Shown here: in pieces, positions 1-7,733 of the stretch | How the letters are laid out: the number at the start of each line of letters is the position of its first letter | How positions within the stretch are numbered: position 1 is the stretch's first letter | Assembly (NCBI GenBank): GCA_021496505.1 | Contig: CP053031.1 | Location: forward strand, 2,968,001 to 3,032,000 | Origin: Thermoleophilia bacterium SCSIO 60948 | GTDB lineage: Bacteria > Actinomycetota > Thermoleophilia > Solirubrobacterales > 70-9 | Direction: 5' to 3' | DNA: 64,000 nt | Program-made: the position numbers and the translations under genes | The notes under the pieces: model-generated | What the model was told of the DNA's origin: nothing | Databases searched by the model: none | What the model saw: the letters and a program-made list of their open reading frames with translations, nothing else

Positions 1-418
1 CAACGACTACACGAAGGACATCAACTCGGGCAACGTCGTCGCGGCGGTCGGCTGGTCCGGCGATGCCTCGCTGATCTCCAACTCGGACGCCGAGTGGGTG
101 ATGCCGGACGAGGGCTGCATGCTGTGGACGGACAACATGGTGATCCCGATCGGCGCTCCCAACCCGGAGGCCGCGCAGGACTTCATGAACTTCGTCTACG
201 AGCCTGAGGTCCAGGCCGACATCACGGAGTGGGTGACCTACATCCCGCCGGTCGACGGCGTCCAGGACATCCTCGCCGACCGCGATCCGCAGCTCGCCGA
301 GCAGGACATCGTGTTCCCCGACGAGGAGTTCACGGCCGATTGCTCGGACCAGGTCAACCCGCCGACCGACGCGACGGACGAGCTGACCGAGTCCTACCAG
401 GACGTGGTCGCCGGCTGA
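1..418 (+). CDS. ABC transporter substrate-binding protein, PotD/spermidine-putrescine type (C-terminal part)
   Basis: The reading frame is open from base 2 and ends at TGA 416-418; the start lies outside the window. The visible 138 residues include the stretch AAVGWSGDASLI, then the PDEGCMLWTDNMVIP motif and the helix NPEAAQDFMNFVYEPEVQA, which match the C-terminal lobe of PotD-like binding proteins, where this region lines the polyamine pocket and the two-lobe hinge. It is followed 70 nt later by two PotB/PotC-type permeases, so it is the extracytoplasmic receptor of that importer. No ATPase gene is present downstream, so PotA is presumably encoded upstream. The ligand (putrescine, spermidine or another organic cation) cannot be decided. 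Confidence 0.85.
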   Translation, partial: NDYTKDINSGNVVAAVGWSGDASLISNSDAEWVMPDEGCMLWTDNMVIPIGAPNPEAAQDFMNFVYEPEVQADITEWVTYIPPVDGVQDILADRDPQLAEQDIVFPDEEFTADCSDQVNPPTDATDELTESYQDVVAG

Positions 419-488
419 CCTTGGTGGCCGGGGGCGACAGAGACGCACGTGGGGCCGCTGCGGCGGCTCCGCGTCGAGGCGGCGGGGC

Positions 489-1367
489 GTGAACTCGCGC
501 CGCCGCCTCGCGCCCTACCTGCTGCTCGGGCCGGGCGCGGCCTGGCTTCTCGTCTTCTTCCTGATCCCGCTCGGGATCATGGGCTACACATCGCTGTTCT
601 CGGGCTCGTTCGGGACCACGGAGGGCTTCTTCTTCGACTGGAATTTCTCGAACTACGCCGAGGCGCTCAGCGGACGCGCCGATCAGATCCTCAAGACGCT
701 CGCGTTCTCGGGCACCGCGACGATCCTCGCGCTGCTGATCGCCTACCCGCTCGCCTATGCGATCGCGGTGCGGGTCAGCCCGCGCTGGCGGCTCGTCCTG
801 CTGTTCGCGGTCGTGGCACCGTTCTTCACGACGTACCTGATCAGGACGATCGCCTGGGTGACGATCCTGAGCGACTCGAGCCCGGCGGTCGACATCCTCC
901 AGTTCCTGCAGATCATCCCCGACGACGGTCGCCTGCTCGCGACCCCGGCCGCCGTCATCGCCGGCCTCACCTACAACTTCCTGCCGTTCATGATCCTGCC
1001 GATCTACGCGTCGCTCGAGCAGCTCGACACGCGTCTGCTGGAGGCCGGTCAGGACCTCTACGCGTCGGCGCGAACGACGTTTCGCAAGGTGACGCTGCCT
1101 CTGACCGCGCCCGGGATCATCGCCGGCATCCTGCTGACGTTCATCCCCGCGTTCGGCGACTACGTCAACGCGCAGTTCCTCGGCGGTACGAACCAGTTCA
1201 TGATCGGTAATCAGATCCAGTCGCTCTATCTGGTCGAGCGCGACTATCCGGAGGCGGCCGCGCTCTCGTTCCTGATGATGGCGGCGATCCTGATCATCGT
1301 CACGATCTACATCCGCCTCGCCGGCACCGACGCCTTCATGGGCTCCGACGACGAGGCGAAGGCATGA
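489..1367 (+). CDS. ABC transporter permease, PotB type
   Basis: 292-residue integral membrane subunit of the importer whose binding protein ends at 418. GTG start at 489 gives MNSRRRLAPYLLLGPGAAW, a short basic tail followed at once by the first membrane span; about six spans follow. The cytoplasmic coupling loop is seen around residues 185-215 (EAGQDLYASARTTFRKVTLPL), a form of the EAA motif that docks on the ATPase. Length is normal for PotB. The last codons overlap the next permease by four bases (ATGA), indicating translational coupling. No convincing Shine-Dalgarno is visible in front of the GTG, and the 70 nt gap to the upstream gene fits a single operon. Confidence 0.9.
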   Translation: MNSRRRLAPYLLLGPGAAWLLVFFLIPLGIMGYTSLFSGSFGTTEGFFFDWNFSNYAEALSGRADQILKTLAFSGTATILALLIAYPLAYAIAVRVSPRWRLVLLFAVVAPFFTTYLIRTIAWVTILSDSSPAVDILQFLQIIPDDGRLLATPAAVIAGLTYNFLPFMILPIYASLEQLDTRLLEAGQDLYASARTTFRKVTLPLTAPGIIAGILLTFIPAFGDYVNAQFLGGTNQFMIGNQIQSLYLVERDYPEAAALSFLMMAAILIIVTIYIRLAGTDAFMGSDDEAKA

Positions 1368-2281
1368 CTGGGGCGACGGTCGAGACGCGGCGGCGGCCGC
1401 ACGGCTCGGGGCCGATCGGCTGGATCCGGCGCAACTGGGTGATCGTCTTCGCCGGGTTCGCGACGCTCTACATGCTGATCCCGATCGCCGTCATCGCCCT
1501 GTTCTCGTTCGGGGACACGCCGGCCGACAAGCTCACCTTCGACCTCTCCGACGGCCTGACGCTCAAGTACTGGGCCGACGCGTTCGGCGTCGCGGCGATC
1601 AACGAGTCACTCGTCACATCGATCGAGCTCGCCGCCCTGGCGACACTGGGCGCCACGATCCTCGGCACCGCGATGGCGATCGCGCTCGTCCGCTACGAGT
1701 TCTTCGGCCGCAAGGTCTCGAACCTCCTGATCATCCTGCCGATGGCCTCGCCCGAGATCGTCATCGGCGCGGCGCTGCTGTCGTTCTTCGTCAACATCGC
1801 GATCATCCCGCTCGGGTTCACGACGCTGCTGATCGCCCACATCATGTTCTCGATCTCGTTCGTGGTCGTCGTCGTGCGCTCACGGCTGATCGGATTCGAC
1901 CGCCGGCTCGAGGAGGCCGCCGCCGACCTCGGCGCGAGCCCGTGGGAGACCTTCCGCCTGGTCACCCTGCCGCTGATCACCCCTGGCGTCGCATCCGCGG
2001 CCGCACTGGCCTTCGCGCTCTCGATCGACGACTTCGTGATCTCGAACTTCAACTCCGGGACGACCGAGACGTTCCCGCTCTACGTCTACGGCGCCGACCT
2101 GCGCGGGATCCCCGTCCAGGTCAACGTGATCGCGACGCTGCTGTTCGCGCTGGCGGTCATCGGCATCGTCTTCGTCATCTGGCAGCAGCGGCGAGCGGAG
2201 AAGCTCGCGGCGCGGCGCGACGAGGACGATGAGGCGGTCACCCTGCCGGTGCCTCCGGCGCCCGGCGCGGCCGGCGGCTGA
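1364..2281 (+). CDS. ABC transporter permease, PotC type
   Basis: 305-residue second permease of the polyamine-type importer. ATG 1364 overlaps the previous stop (ATGA). After a basic N-terminus (residues 1-25) come six hydrophobic spans; the EAA coupling loop is clear (EEAAADLGASPWETFRLVTLPL, about residues 185-206) and is followed by the conserved SIDDFVISNFNSG segment found in PotC proteins. The C-terminus is a polar, proline/alanine-rich tail. The stop codon abuts the stop of the convergent GGDEF-EAL gene with no intergenic space, so any terminator must lie inside coding sequence. It works with the partner permease as a heterodimeric channel in the cytoplasmic membrane. Confidence 0.9.
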   Translation: MTGATVETRRRPHGSGPIGWIRRNWVIVFAGFATLYMLIPIAVIALFSFGDTPADKLTFDLSDGLTLKYWADAFGVAAINESLVTSIELAALATLGATILGTAMAIALVRYEFFGRKVSNLLIILPMASPEIVIGAALLSFFVNIAIIPLGFTTLLIAHIMFSISFVVVVVRSRLIGFDRRLEEAAADLGASPWETFRLVTLPLITPGVASAAALAFALSIDDFVISNFNSGTTETFPLYVYGADLRGIPVQVNVIATLLFALAVIGIVFVIWQQRRAEKLAARRDEDDEAVTLPVPPAPGAAGG

Positions 2282-3997
2282 TCAGCCGCGTTGGGGCGCA
2301 GGCCGCGTCGCGGCCCAGCCCTGAACCGATTCGGCCGCCATCGGGCGCGAGATCAGGTAGCCCTGTCCGAGCCGGCAGCCCATCGAGCGCAGCATCTCGA
2401 GCTGCTCGGGCTCCTCGATCCCCTCGGCCACGACGTCGATCTCCATCTCTCGCGCGAGCCCGAGTAGGCCGCGGAGCAGCCTGCGATCCGAGCTCCGCGC
2501 GAGCTTGTCGATGAACCGCTTGTCGAGCTTGAGGACGCCGATCGGCAGTTCGCCGAGCCGCGCGAGCGACGAGAAGCCGGTACCGAAGTCGTCCATCGCG
2601 AGCCCGACACCGAGCTCGGTCAGCTCGTGCAGGGCGTGGAGCGCGACGATGTCGTCGCGGGCGAAGGCGCTCTCGGTGATCTCGAGGATCAGTCGCTCGG
2701 GACCGAACCCCGCGTCGGCGAGGATCTCCTCGACGCGCCGCGCGTAGCCCGGTATCTCGAGCTCGACCAGCGAGACGTTGACACCGACTCGCAGCCCCGA
2801 GAGCTCCGGCCACCCGCGCAGGGCGCCGAGCGTCGTTCGCAGGACGAAGGCACCGATCTCGGCGATCTCCCCCGTCTCCTCGGCGAGTCGGATGAAGTCG
2901 AGCGGCGAGACCGGCCCGCGTTCGGGATGCGTCCAGCGCGCCAGCGCCTCGACGCCGTGCATCGCCTGCGTCTCGAGGTTCACGATCGGCTGGAACGCCA
3001 CGCTCATCTGACCCTCGGCGATCGCCTTCGGCAACGCGTTTCGCAGCTCGAGCCGCTCGACCGCGGCGACGTGGAGGGCGGGGCGGTAGACGCCGACGCG
3101 GTTCTTGCCCGAGCGTTTGGCCTCGTACATCGCGAGGTCGGCGGCGCGCAGCATCTGCTCGGGGCGGGTCTCGTCCGTGCGCAGCGCTACGCCGACGCTG
3201 GCCCCGACCGCGAAGTCGCGGTGTCCCGCGGTGAGCGGATCCGACAGGGCCAGCAACACACGGTCGGCCGCCGCGCGTGCCGCGAACTCGTCAGGGGCCG
3301 AGAGAAGGACGACGAACTCGTCGCCGCCGAGGCGGCCGATCATGTCGCAGTCGCGAAAGGCGCTCCCGAGGCGACTCGCGATCGCGATCAGCAGCTCGTC
3401 ACCGGCAGGGTGGCCGAGGCTGTCGTTGACCTGCTTGAAGTCGTCGATGTCGATGAACAGCAGACACGGACGGCGCTCGGGACGGGCACCGCGAAGCGCG
3501 GTCTCGAGGCGCTCGAAGAGCAGCGCGCGGTTCGGCAGCCCGGTCAGTGGATCGTGCTTGGCGCGGTCGGCGTGGAGCTCTGAGAGCTCGCCGAGCAGGC
3601 GCCCGAACGAGACCTTGCCGAGCCCGTCGGCGACCGGTGTCACGACGACGTCGTCGTAGCGCGAGGACCCGTCGCGGCGCATCGCGGCGCGGCCGGCCTC
3701 GGGCAGCGCCAGCTCATAGGGAAGAACGAGTGCGGGGTGGCCGTCGGAGATCGCGCTGACCGGATTGCGACCGTGCCGAGCGCGGCCGAATCCGAGCCGG
3801 CCGGCGGACTCCGAGAAGAAGCACTCGCGGGTCAGCATGTCGTGGCCACCCTCCCGCTCGACGATGACGCAGGCGAGATCGGGCTCGGCGAGGAACGTGC
3901 GCTCCATCTCGCGCACGGTCGTCGTCGCAGGGACGGTTCTCGCTTTCACGGCCAACTGTCCGAGGCGCGTCGGTCTCATGGCCGTCTGGCGATCCAC
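2282..3997 (-). CDS. GGDEF-EAL protein (cyclic di-GMP synthesis and/or degradation)
   Basis: 571 residues. Residues ~7-125 resemble an incomplete CBS-pair sensor (RTVPATTTVREMERTFL, then VEREGGHDML). Residues ~145-300 are a GGDEF domain with intact RLGGDEF active site, preceded five residues earlier by RDCD, the RxxD inhibitory c-di-GMP site. Residues ~320-565 are an EAL domain with EALARW, LEITESAF, DDFGTGFSS, KLDKRFID and VAEGIEEPEQ, the metal and catalytic signature of active phosphodiesterases. Both activities therefore look possible; which dominates is unknown. No membrane span is seen, so it is cytosolic. Two starts are plausible (3997, or the Met at residue 7). It is one of three GGDEF proteins in the window and the only one with an I-site and an EAL domain. 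Confidence 0.92.
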   Translation of the reverse strand: MDRQTAMRPTRLGQLAVKARTVPATTTVREMERTFLAEPDLACVIVEREGGHDMLTRECFFSESAGRLGFGRARHGRNPVSAISDGHPALVLPYELALPEAGRAAMRRDGSSRYDDVVVTPVADGLGKVSFGRLLGELSELHADRAKHDPLTGLPNRALLFERLETALRGARPERRPCLLFIDIDDFKQVNDSLGHPAGDELLIAIASRLGSAFRDCDMIGRLGGDEFVVLLSAPDEFAARAAADRVLLALSDPLTAGHRDFAVGASVGVALRTDETRPEQMLRAADLAMYEAKRSGKNRVGVYRPALHVAAVERLELRNALPKAIAEGQMSVAFQPIVNLETQAMHGVEALARWTHPERGPVSPLDFIRLAEETGEIAEIGAFVLRTTLGALRGWPELSGLRVGVNVSLVELEIPGYARRVEEILADAGFGPERLILEITESAFARDDIVALHALHELTELGVGLAMDDFGTGFSSLARLGELPIGVLKLDKRFIDKLARSSDRRLLRGLLGLAREMEIDVVAEGIEEPEQLEMLRSMGCRLGQGYLISRPMAAESVQGWAATRPAPQRG

Positions 3998-4073
3998 TGA
4001 ACCCCCATCGTCAGATGACGGGTCGGGGATGAACCGGCGGTGGAATCCGACCGCCGTCAGGCGAGGCGGCGGA

Positions 4074-4574
4074 TCACTCGTCCGAGAGCCGGCGCCGCAG
4101 AAGCGGCGAGACGATCCACAGAGCGCAGACGGCGACGAACAGCAACGCGGTCACAACCCCCGCGAGCAGACCGCCGTAGAGGAAGTCCGAGATCAGCAGG
4201 ATCGCGCCGCAGATCGCGATCCCGAGGCAGCCGAACCCGGCCAGCGAGAGCCGGTTGGCCGTCAGCACGTTCCAGCGCTTGTCGCCCTGGCGAAAGGTCA
4301 CGCGGTGACGCGCCGAAGGGGCGATCAGCAGCACCGTCGCCGCGGCGGTCGCGAGCAGGGTGAGGAAATAGGTCGTGCGCTGGAACTCCGTGACCTCCTC
4401 GAAGCGCTCCTGGAAGGGCAGGATGAGCAGAAAGGCGAACAGGACCTGGACCCCCGGCAGCGCGACACGGAGTCCCTGCATGAGCTGATCGAGGTTGCGG
4501 TCCAGGCGCGCGCGCTCGTCCTCGTCAGGCCGGTCGATCTTGCCTATCGGTGCCCTGCCCATCGATGGAGCCAT
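4074..4574 (-). CDS. DUF6328-like four-span membrane protein
   Basis: About 166 residues from ATG 4574 (a second ATG at 4562 is equally possible; a longer frame reaches 4676 but its first 34 residues are low-complexity and would abut the divergent aldehyde dehydrogenase start). An acidic/arginine-rich N-terminus (DRPDEDERARLDRNLDQL) leads into LRVALPGVQVLFAFLLILPF, which I associate with the DUF6328 family, then three more hydrophobic segments and an RRRLSDE tail. The family has no established biochemical role. The gene is divergent from the aldehyde dehydrogenase and downstream of nothing obvious on its strand. Confidence 0.7.
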   Translation of the reverse strand: MAPSMGRAPIGKIDRPDEDERARLDRNLDQLMQGLRVALPGVQVLFAFLLILPFQERFEEVTEFQRTTYFLTLLATAAATVLLIAPSARHRVTFRQGDKRWNVLTANRLSLAGFGCLGIAICGAILLISDFLYGGLLAGVVTALLFVAVCALWIVSPLLRRRLSDE

Positions 4575-4678
4575 CCCCCTAGGGATACCCGGCGCGGCGG
4601 CGTCGAGTACGGACGACGCCGCGGGTCTGCTATCCACCGCTCGCAGGCGAGCGATGGCGGACGGCGGAGGGACCACGG

Positions 4679-6154
4679 ATGGATTTCGAGACGCGGCTTC
4701 TGATCGGAGGGGAGCTCACCGCCGGCGACGGCGAGGAGCTCGCGGTCGAGAACCCCTACAGCGAGGAGACGATCGCGACGGTCGCCGCGCCCTCGGACGA
4801 GCAGTTCGCCGCGGCTCTGCGCGCCTCGCGCGAGGGTGCGCGTGAGTGGTCGCAGGTTCCGGCGCTCGAGCGTGGCGAGATGCTGCACGAGGTCGCCGCC
4901 CGCCTGCGCTCGAACCAGGCCGAGCTGGCGCGCGTCATGACCCTCGAGGGCGGCAAGCCCTACATCGAGAACCACGACGAGATCGACTGGTGCGCGGCGG
5001 CCTTCGACTTCTACGCCGAGCTCGGCCGCGCCGAGGCGGGGCGCGTGATCCCGCCGATCGAGTCCTCGCAGCTGGCGATGGTGGTCAAGGAGCCGATGGG
5101 TGTCGTCGGCTGCATCGTGCCCTGGAACTACCCGCTGCTGCTGCTGACGTGGAAGCTCGCTCCGGCGCTCGCCGCCGGCAACGCCTGTCTCGCCAAGCCT
5201 TCCGAGCTGACGCCGCTCTCGACGCTCGCGCTCGGACCGCTGCTCGACCACCTGCCGGCCGGCGTGCTCGGCCTGCTCGCCGGTGACGGCAGGGTCGGAG
5301 CGAGGATCGCCGAAGCCGAGGAGGTCGACTGCGTCGCGTTCACGGGCTCGGTCGAGACCGGCCGCAAGATCGCCTCCGCCGCGGCCGCGCGACTCGGCCG
5401 CGTCAACCTCGAGATGGGCGGCAAGGACCCGTTCGTCGTCTGCTCGGACGTCGCGGCGGGCGGCGGCCTCGGGGTCGCGGCCCGCGGCGGCGCCTGGGCG
5501 GCGTATCTGAACGCGGGCCAGGTCTGCACCTCCGCCGAGCGCTTCTACGTCATGAGGGATGTCTACGACGACTACCTGCAGGCGTTCGCGGACGTCGCCC
5601 GCGGGTTGCGGCTCGGCGACCCGATGGAGGCGACGACCGACGTCGGCCCGATGGCCTCCGCCGTCCAGCGCGGCAAGGTCGAGGCGCAGGTCTCGGCCGC
5701 GCTCGACGCCGGTGCCGAGCTCCTCGTCGGCGGCGATCGCGGCGGTCAGGACCGCGGTCACTTCTACGCCCCCGCCGTCGTCACCGGAGCCGCCGCGGAG
5801 ACCGACCTGCTGCGCGAGGAGACGTTCGGTCCCGTCGCCCCGATCGTCCCGGTCGCCTCACTCGACGAGGCGATCGAGCTCGCCAACTCGACGCGGTTCG
5901 GTCTCGGTGCGAACGTCTACACGACCGATCTCAAGACGATGGTCCGCTGCATGCGCGAGATCAAGGCCGGGACCGTCTGGATCAACGACCCGCTGACCGA
6001 CAACGACGCCGGCCCGTTCGGCGGCTTCAAGGCGTCGGGGATCGGGCGCGAGCTCGGGCGTGAGGGTCTCGAGGCCTTCCAGGAGACCAAGCACGTCCAC
6101 GTCGAGACGGAGATCGCCGACAAGGAGTGGTGGTACCCCTACGGCGAGGGCTGA
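4679..6154 (+). CDS. NAD(P)-dependent aldehyde dehydrogenase
   Basis: 491 residues, normal length for the ALDH superfamily; oxidises an aldehyde to the acid in the cytosol. Landmarks: PWNYPLLLLTWKLAPAL (cofactor-binding Asn), KPSELTPLS, FTGSVETGRKI, catalytic Glu in LEMGGKDPF and catalytic Cys in NAGQVCTSAERF, then EETFGPVAPI. It is closest in look to betaine-, aminobutyraldehyde- or succinate-semialdehyde dehydrogenases. A Shine-Dalgarno (GGAGGG, 4664-4669) lies about 9 nt before ATG 4679. Given the polyamine-type importer at 1-2281 and the amine-oxidase-like gene at 9915-11348, a role in polyamine-derived aldehyde oxidation is possible, but they are not in one operon. Confidence 0.9.
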   Translation: MDFETRLLIGGELTAGDGEELAVENPYSEETIATVAAPSDEQFAAALRASREGAREWSQVPALERGEMLHEVAARLRSNQAELARVMTLEGGKPYIENHDEIDWCAAAFDFYAELGRAEAGRVIPPIESSQLAMVVKEPMGVVGCIVPWNYPLLLLTWKLAPALAAGNACLAKPSELTPLSTLALGPLLDHLPAGVLGLLAGDGRVGARIAEAEEVDCVAFTGSVETGRKIASAAAARLGRVNLEMGGKDPFVVCSDVAAGGGLGVAARGGAWAAYLNAGQVCTSAERFYVMRDVYDDYLQAFADVARGLRLGDPMEATTDVGPMASAVQRGKVEAQVSAALDAGAELLVGGDRGGQDRGHFYAPAVVTGAAAETDLLREETFGPVAPIVPVASLDEAIELANSTRFGLGANVYTTDLKTMVRCMREIKAGTVWINDPLTDNDAGPFGGFKASGIGRELGREGLEAFQETKHVHVETEIADKEWWYPYGEG

Positions 6155-6220
6155 TCGGCGCCGCAAGCAGGGGCGGCGCAACATCGCTTGCAGATTGGCG
6201 TTGGGGTCCGGGGCGCGGCG

Positions 6221-6235
6221 TAGTTTCGCCGCCCG
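6221..6235 (+). promoter_or_regulatory. Probable -10 box of a leaderless or near-leaderless transcript
   Basis: TAGTTT at 6221-6226 ends nine bases before ATG 6236. It fits the TANNNT pattern that precedes many transcription-unit starts in this window. No convincing -35 is seen at 16-19 nt; TTGGCG at 6195-6200 is 20 nt upstream. Confidence 0.45.
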
Positions 6236-6646
6236 ATGTCAGCCGACGCCACGACCGCCGCGCTCGTCGCCGCCTGCTGCCTGCTCGCGCTCGTCGCGAT
6301 CAAGTACGCGGCCTACCGCGTGCGCTACCGCTTCGACAGCGACGACATCGAGGCGGCGCGCGCCGACGCGGCAAAGCGCAGCCGGGCGGTGAAGGGCGGC
6401 CACGCGACCGAGCAGATGGCGCCGCTGCTCGGCGAGTTCGCCGAGCGCTTCGACCCCGCCGACGCCCGGTTCCTCGGCGGGCCGGTCGACTACGTCGTCT
6501 TCGACGGCCTCGCCGAGGGCCGGATCCGCGGCGTCTTCCTGGTCGAGGTGAAGACGGGCGGGTCGCGCCTCAACGCGAACGAGGTGCGGGTTCGCGACGC
6601 GGTCGACGAAGGCCGTGTCGCCTACGAGGTCCTGCGCCTCGGCTGA
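6236..6646 (+). CDS. Membrane-anchored endonuclease-like protein (Holliday-junction-resolvase-related)
   Basis: 136 residues. An N-terminal span (TTAALVAACCLLALVAIKYA) is followed by a charged linker and then a small domain with DYVVFDGL and LVEVKTGGSRL. The E-x-K with the upstream Asp matches the PD-(D/E)xK nuclease core, and the whole arrangement matches predicted secreted or anchored nucleases distantly related to archaeal Holliday-junction resolvases (COG4741-type, from memory). The domain would sit either outside the membrane or on its inner face; topology is not decided by sequence. The function is unproven in the family. It begins at a probable leaderless start and ends 42 nt before the next gene. 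Confidence 0.7.
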   Translation: MSADATTAALVAACCLLALVAIKYAAYRVRYRFDSDDIEAARADAAKRSRAVKGGHATEQMAPLLGEFAERFDPADARFLGGPVDYVVFDGLAEGRIRGVFLVEVKTGGSRLNANEVRVRDAVDEGRVAYEVLRLG

Positions 6647-6688
6647 GCAGGACTGGCGCCCGGTTCAAGCGGGCAGACACAGATCCCG

Positions 6689-7693
6689 ATGAAGTCCTCG
6701 ATGGATGTCCCACGAGCACTCGGCGCGCCGGTGCTCTCCTCCTCGCAGCGCCGCACATCGCTCAGCCTGGCGATCGCCGGGATGATCATCCCGATCCTCG
6801 TCGCGGTCCTGAGCGACCTCGACGCACACCACCTCGTCTTCTTCATCGGCGCGGTGACCGCGTGCGTGACCACCGTGCTGGCGACGACGCTCTCGCGCTC
6901 GCACCCCGTCCTCCTGCTCGGCGCGGCCTACGCCGGGATCCCGGCGCTGACGGCGATGCAGGCCTACAGCGGCGGACCGGCGTCGGGATATTCGATCCTG
7001 CTCGTCATGAGCATGGTCTGGTTCGGCTTCAACGCGTCGAACCGCGAATTGCTCGGCGCCGTCGCGCTGCTCGCGGCCTGCGCCTACCTGCCGATGCTCG
7101 TGTTCGGGCCGCCGGCCTATCCGGTCAACTGGGGCAACGCGACGCTGATCCTGCTGATCGGGGTCGCGGTCATGGCGTCGCTGTCCTTCGCGATGCGTGA
7201 GGTCCAGCGGCTGGCCTATCGGCTCTCCCAGGACGCCAACACCGACCGGCTCACCGGCCTGCTCAACCGTCGCGGCTGGGAGCAGTACGGGACAGCGGTG
7301 ATCGACCGCGCCTTCGACAGCGGTGAGCGCCCCGCGGTCGTCGTCCTCGACCTCGACGCGCTCAAGCAGATCAACGACGGCTTCGGCCACGACGAGGGCG
7401 ACCGCGTCATCCGCGGCACGGCGCGACGGATCCGCGAGACGCTCGTCGACGGCGAGCTCGCCGCCCGGATCGGCGGTGACGAGTTCGTACTGCTGCTCGC
7501 GCCTGAGCGCGCGACGGCGGCGGCGGCGATCGTCGCCGACCTGCACGAGCGGACGCCGGCGCTCGAATCGTTCTCGGCCGGCATCGCGACGTGGCGGCCG
7601 CCGGAGACGCTCGATCAACTCGTCGCGCGCTGCGACCCGGCGCTCTACGCCGCCAAGCTGGCCGGCGGCGCGCGCTCGAAGGTCCTCGACTGA
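6689..7693 (+). CDS. Membrane-bound GGDEF diguanylate cyclase
   Basis: 334 residues. Residues ~25-170 contain about six hydrophobic spans with short loops and no recognisable extracellular sensor domain. Residues ~180-334 form a GGDEF domain: DANTDRLTGLLNRRGW, DLDALKQINDGFGHDEGD and intact active site ARIGGDEFVLLL. The four residues at the I-site position read VDGE instead of RxxD, so product inhibition through that site is not expected. Synthesises c-di-GMP from two GTP at the membrane. The start at 6689 is the first Met; a second Met four codons on is possible. It ends at a strong hairpin shared with the convergent oxidoreductase. Confidence 0.9.
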   Translation: MKSSMDVPRALGAPVLSSSQRRTSLSLAIAGMIIPILVAVLSDLDAHHLVFFIGAVTACVTTVLATTLSRSHPVLLLGAAYAGIPALTAMQAYSGGPASGYSILLVMSMVWFGFNASNRELLGAVALLAACAYLPMLVFGPPAYPVNWGNATLILLIGVAVMASLSFAMREVQRLAYRLSQDANTDRLTGLLNRRGWEQYGTAVIDRAFDSGERPAVVVLDLDALKQINDGFGHDEGDRVIRGTARRIRETLVDGELAARIGGDEFVLLLAPERATAAAAIVADLHERTPALESFSAGIATWRPPETLDQLVARCDPALYAAKLAGGARSKVLD

Positions 7694-7695
7694 CC

Positions 7696-7724
7696 CCCGC
7701 CCCCGAGGACCTGCCGGGGGCGGG
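7696..7724. terminator. Bidirectional GC-rich hairpin between convergent genes
   Basis: A perfect 10-bp inverted repeat (CCCGCCCCCG at 7696-7705, CGGGGGCGGG at 7715-7724) with a nine-base loop lies three bases after the stop of the GGDEF gene and ten bases after the stop of the convergent oxidoreductase. It lacks a T tract on either strand, as is usual in high-GC actinobacteria. Being symmetric it can act for both genes. Confidence 0.7.
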
Positions 7725-7733
7725 CGCCGCCGG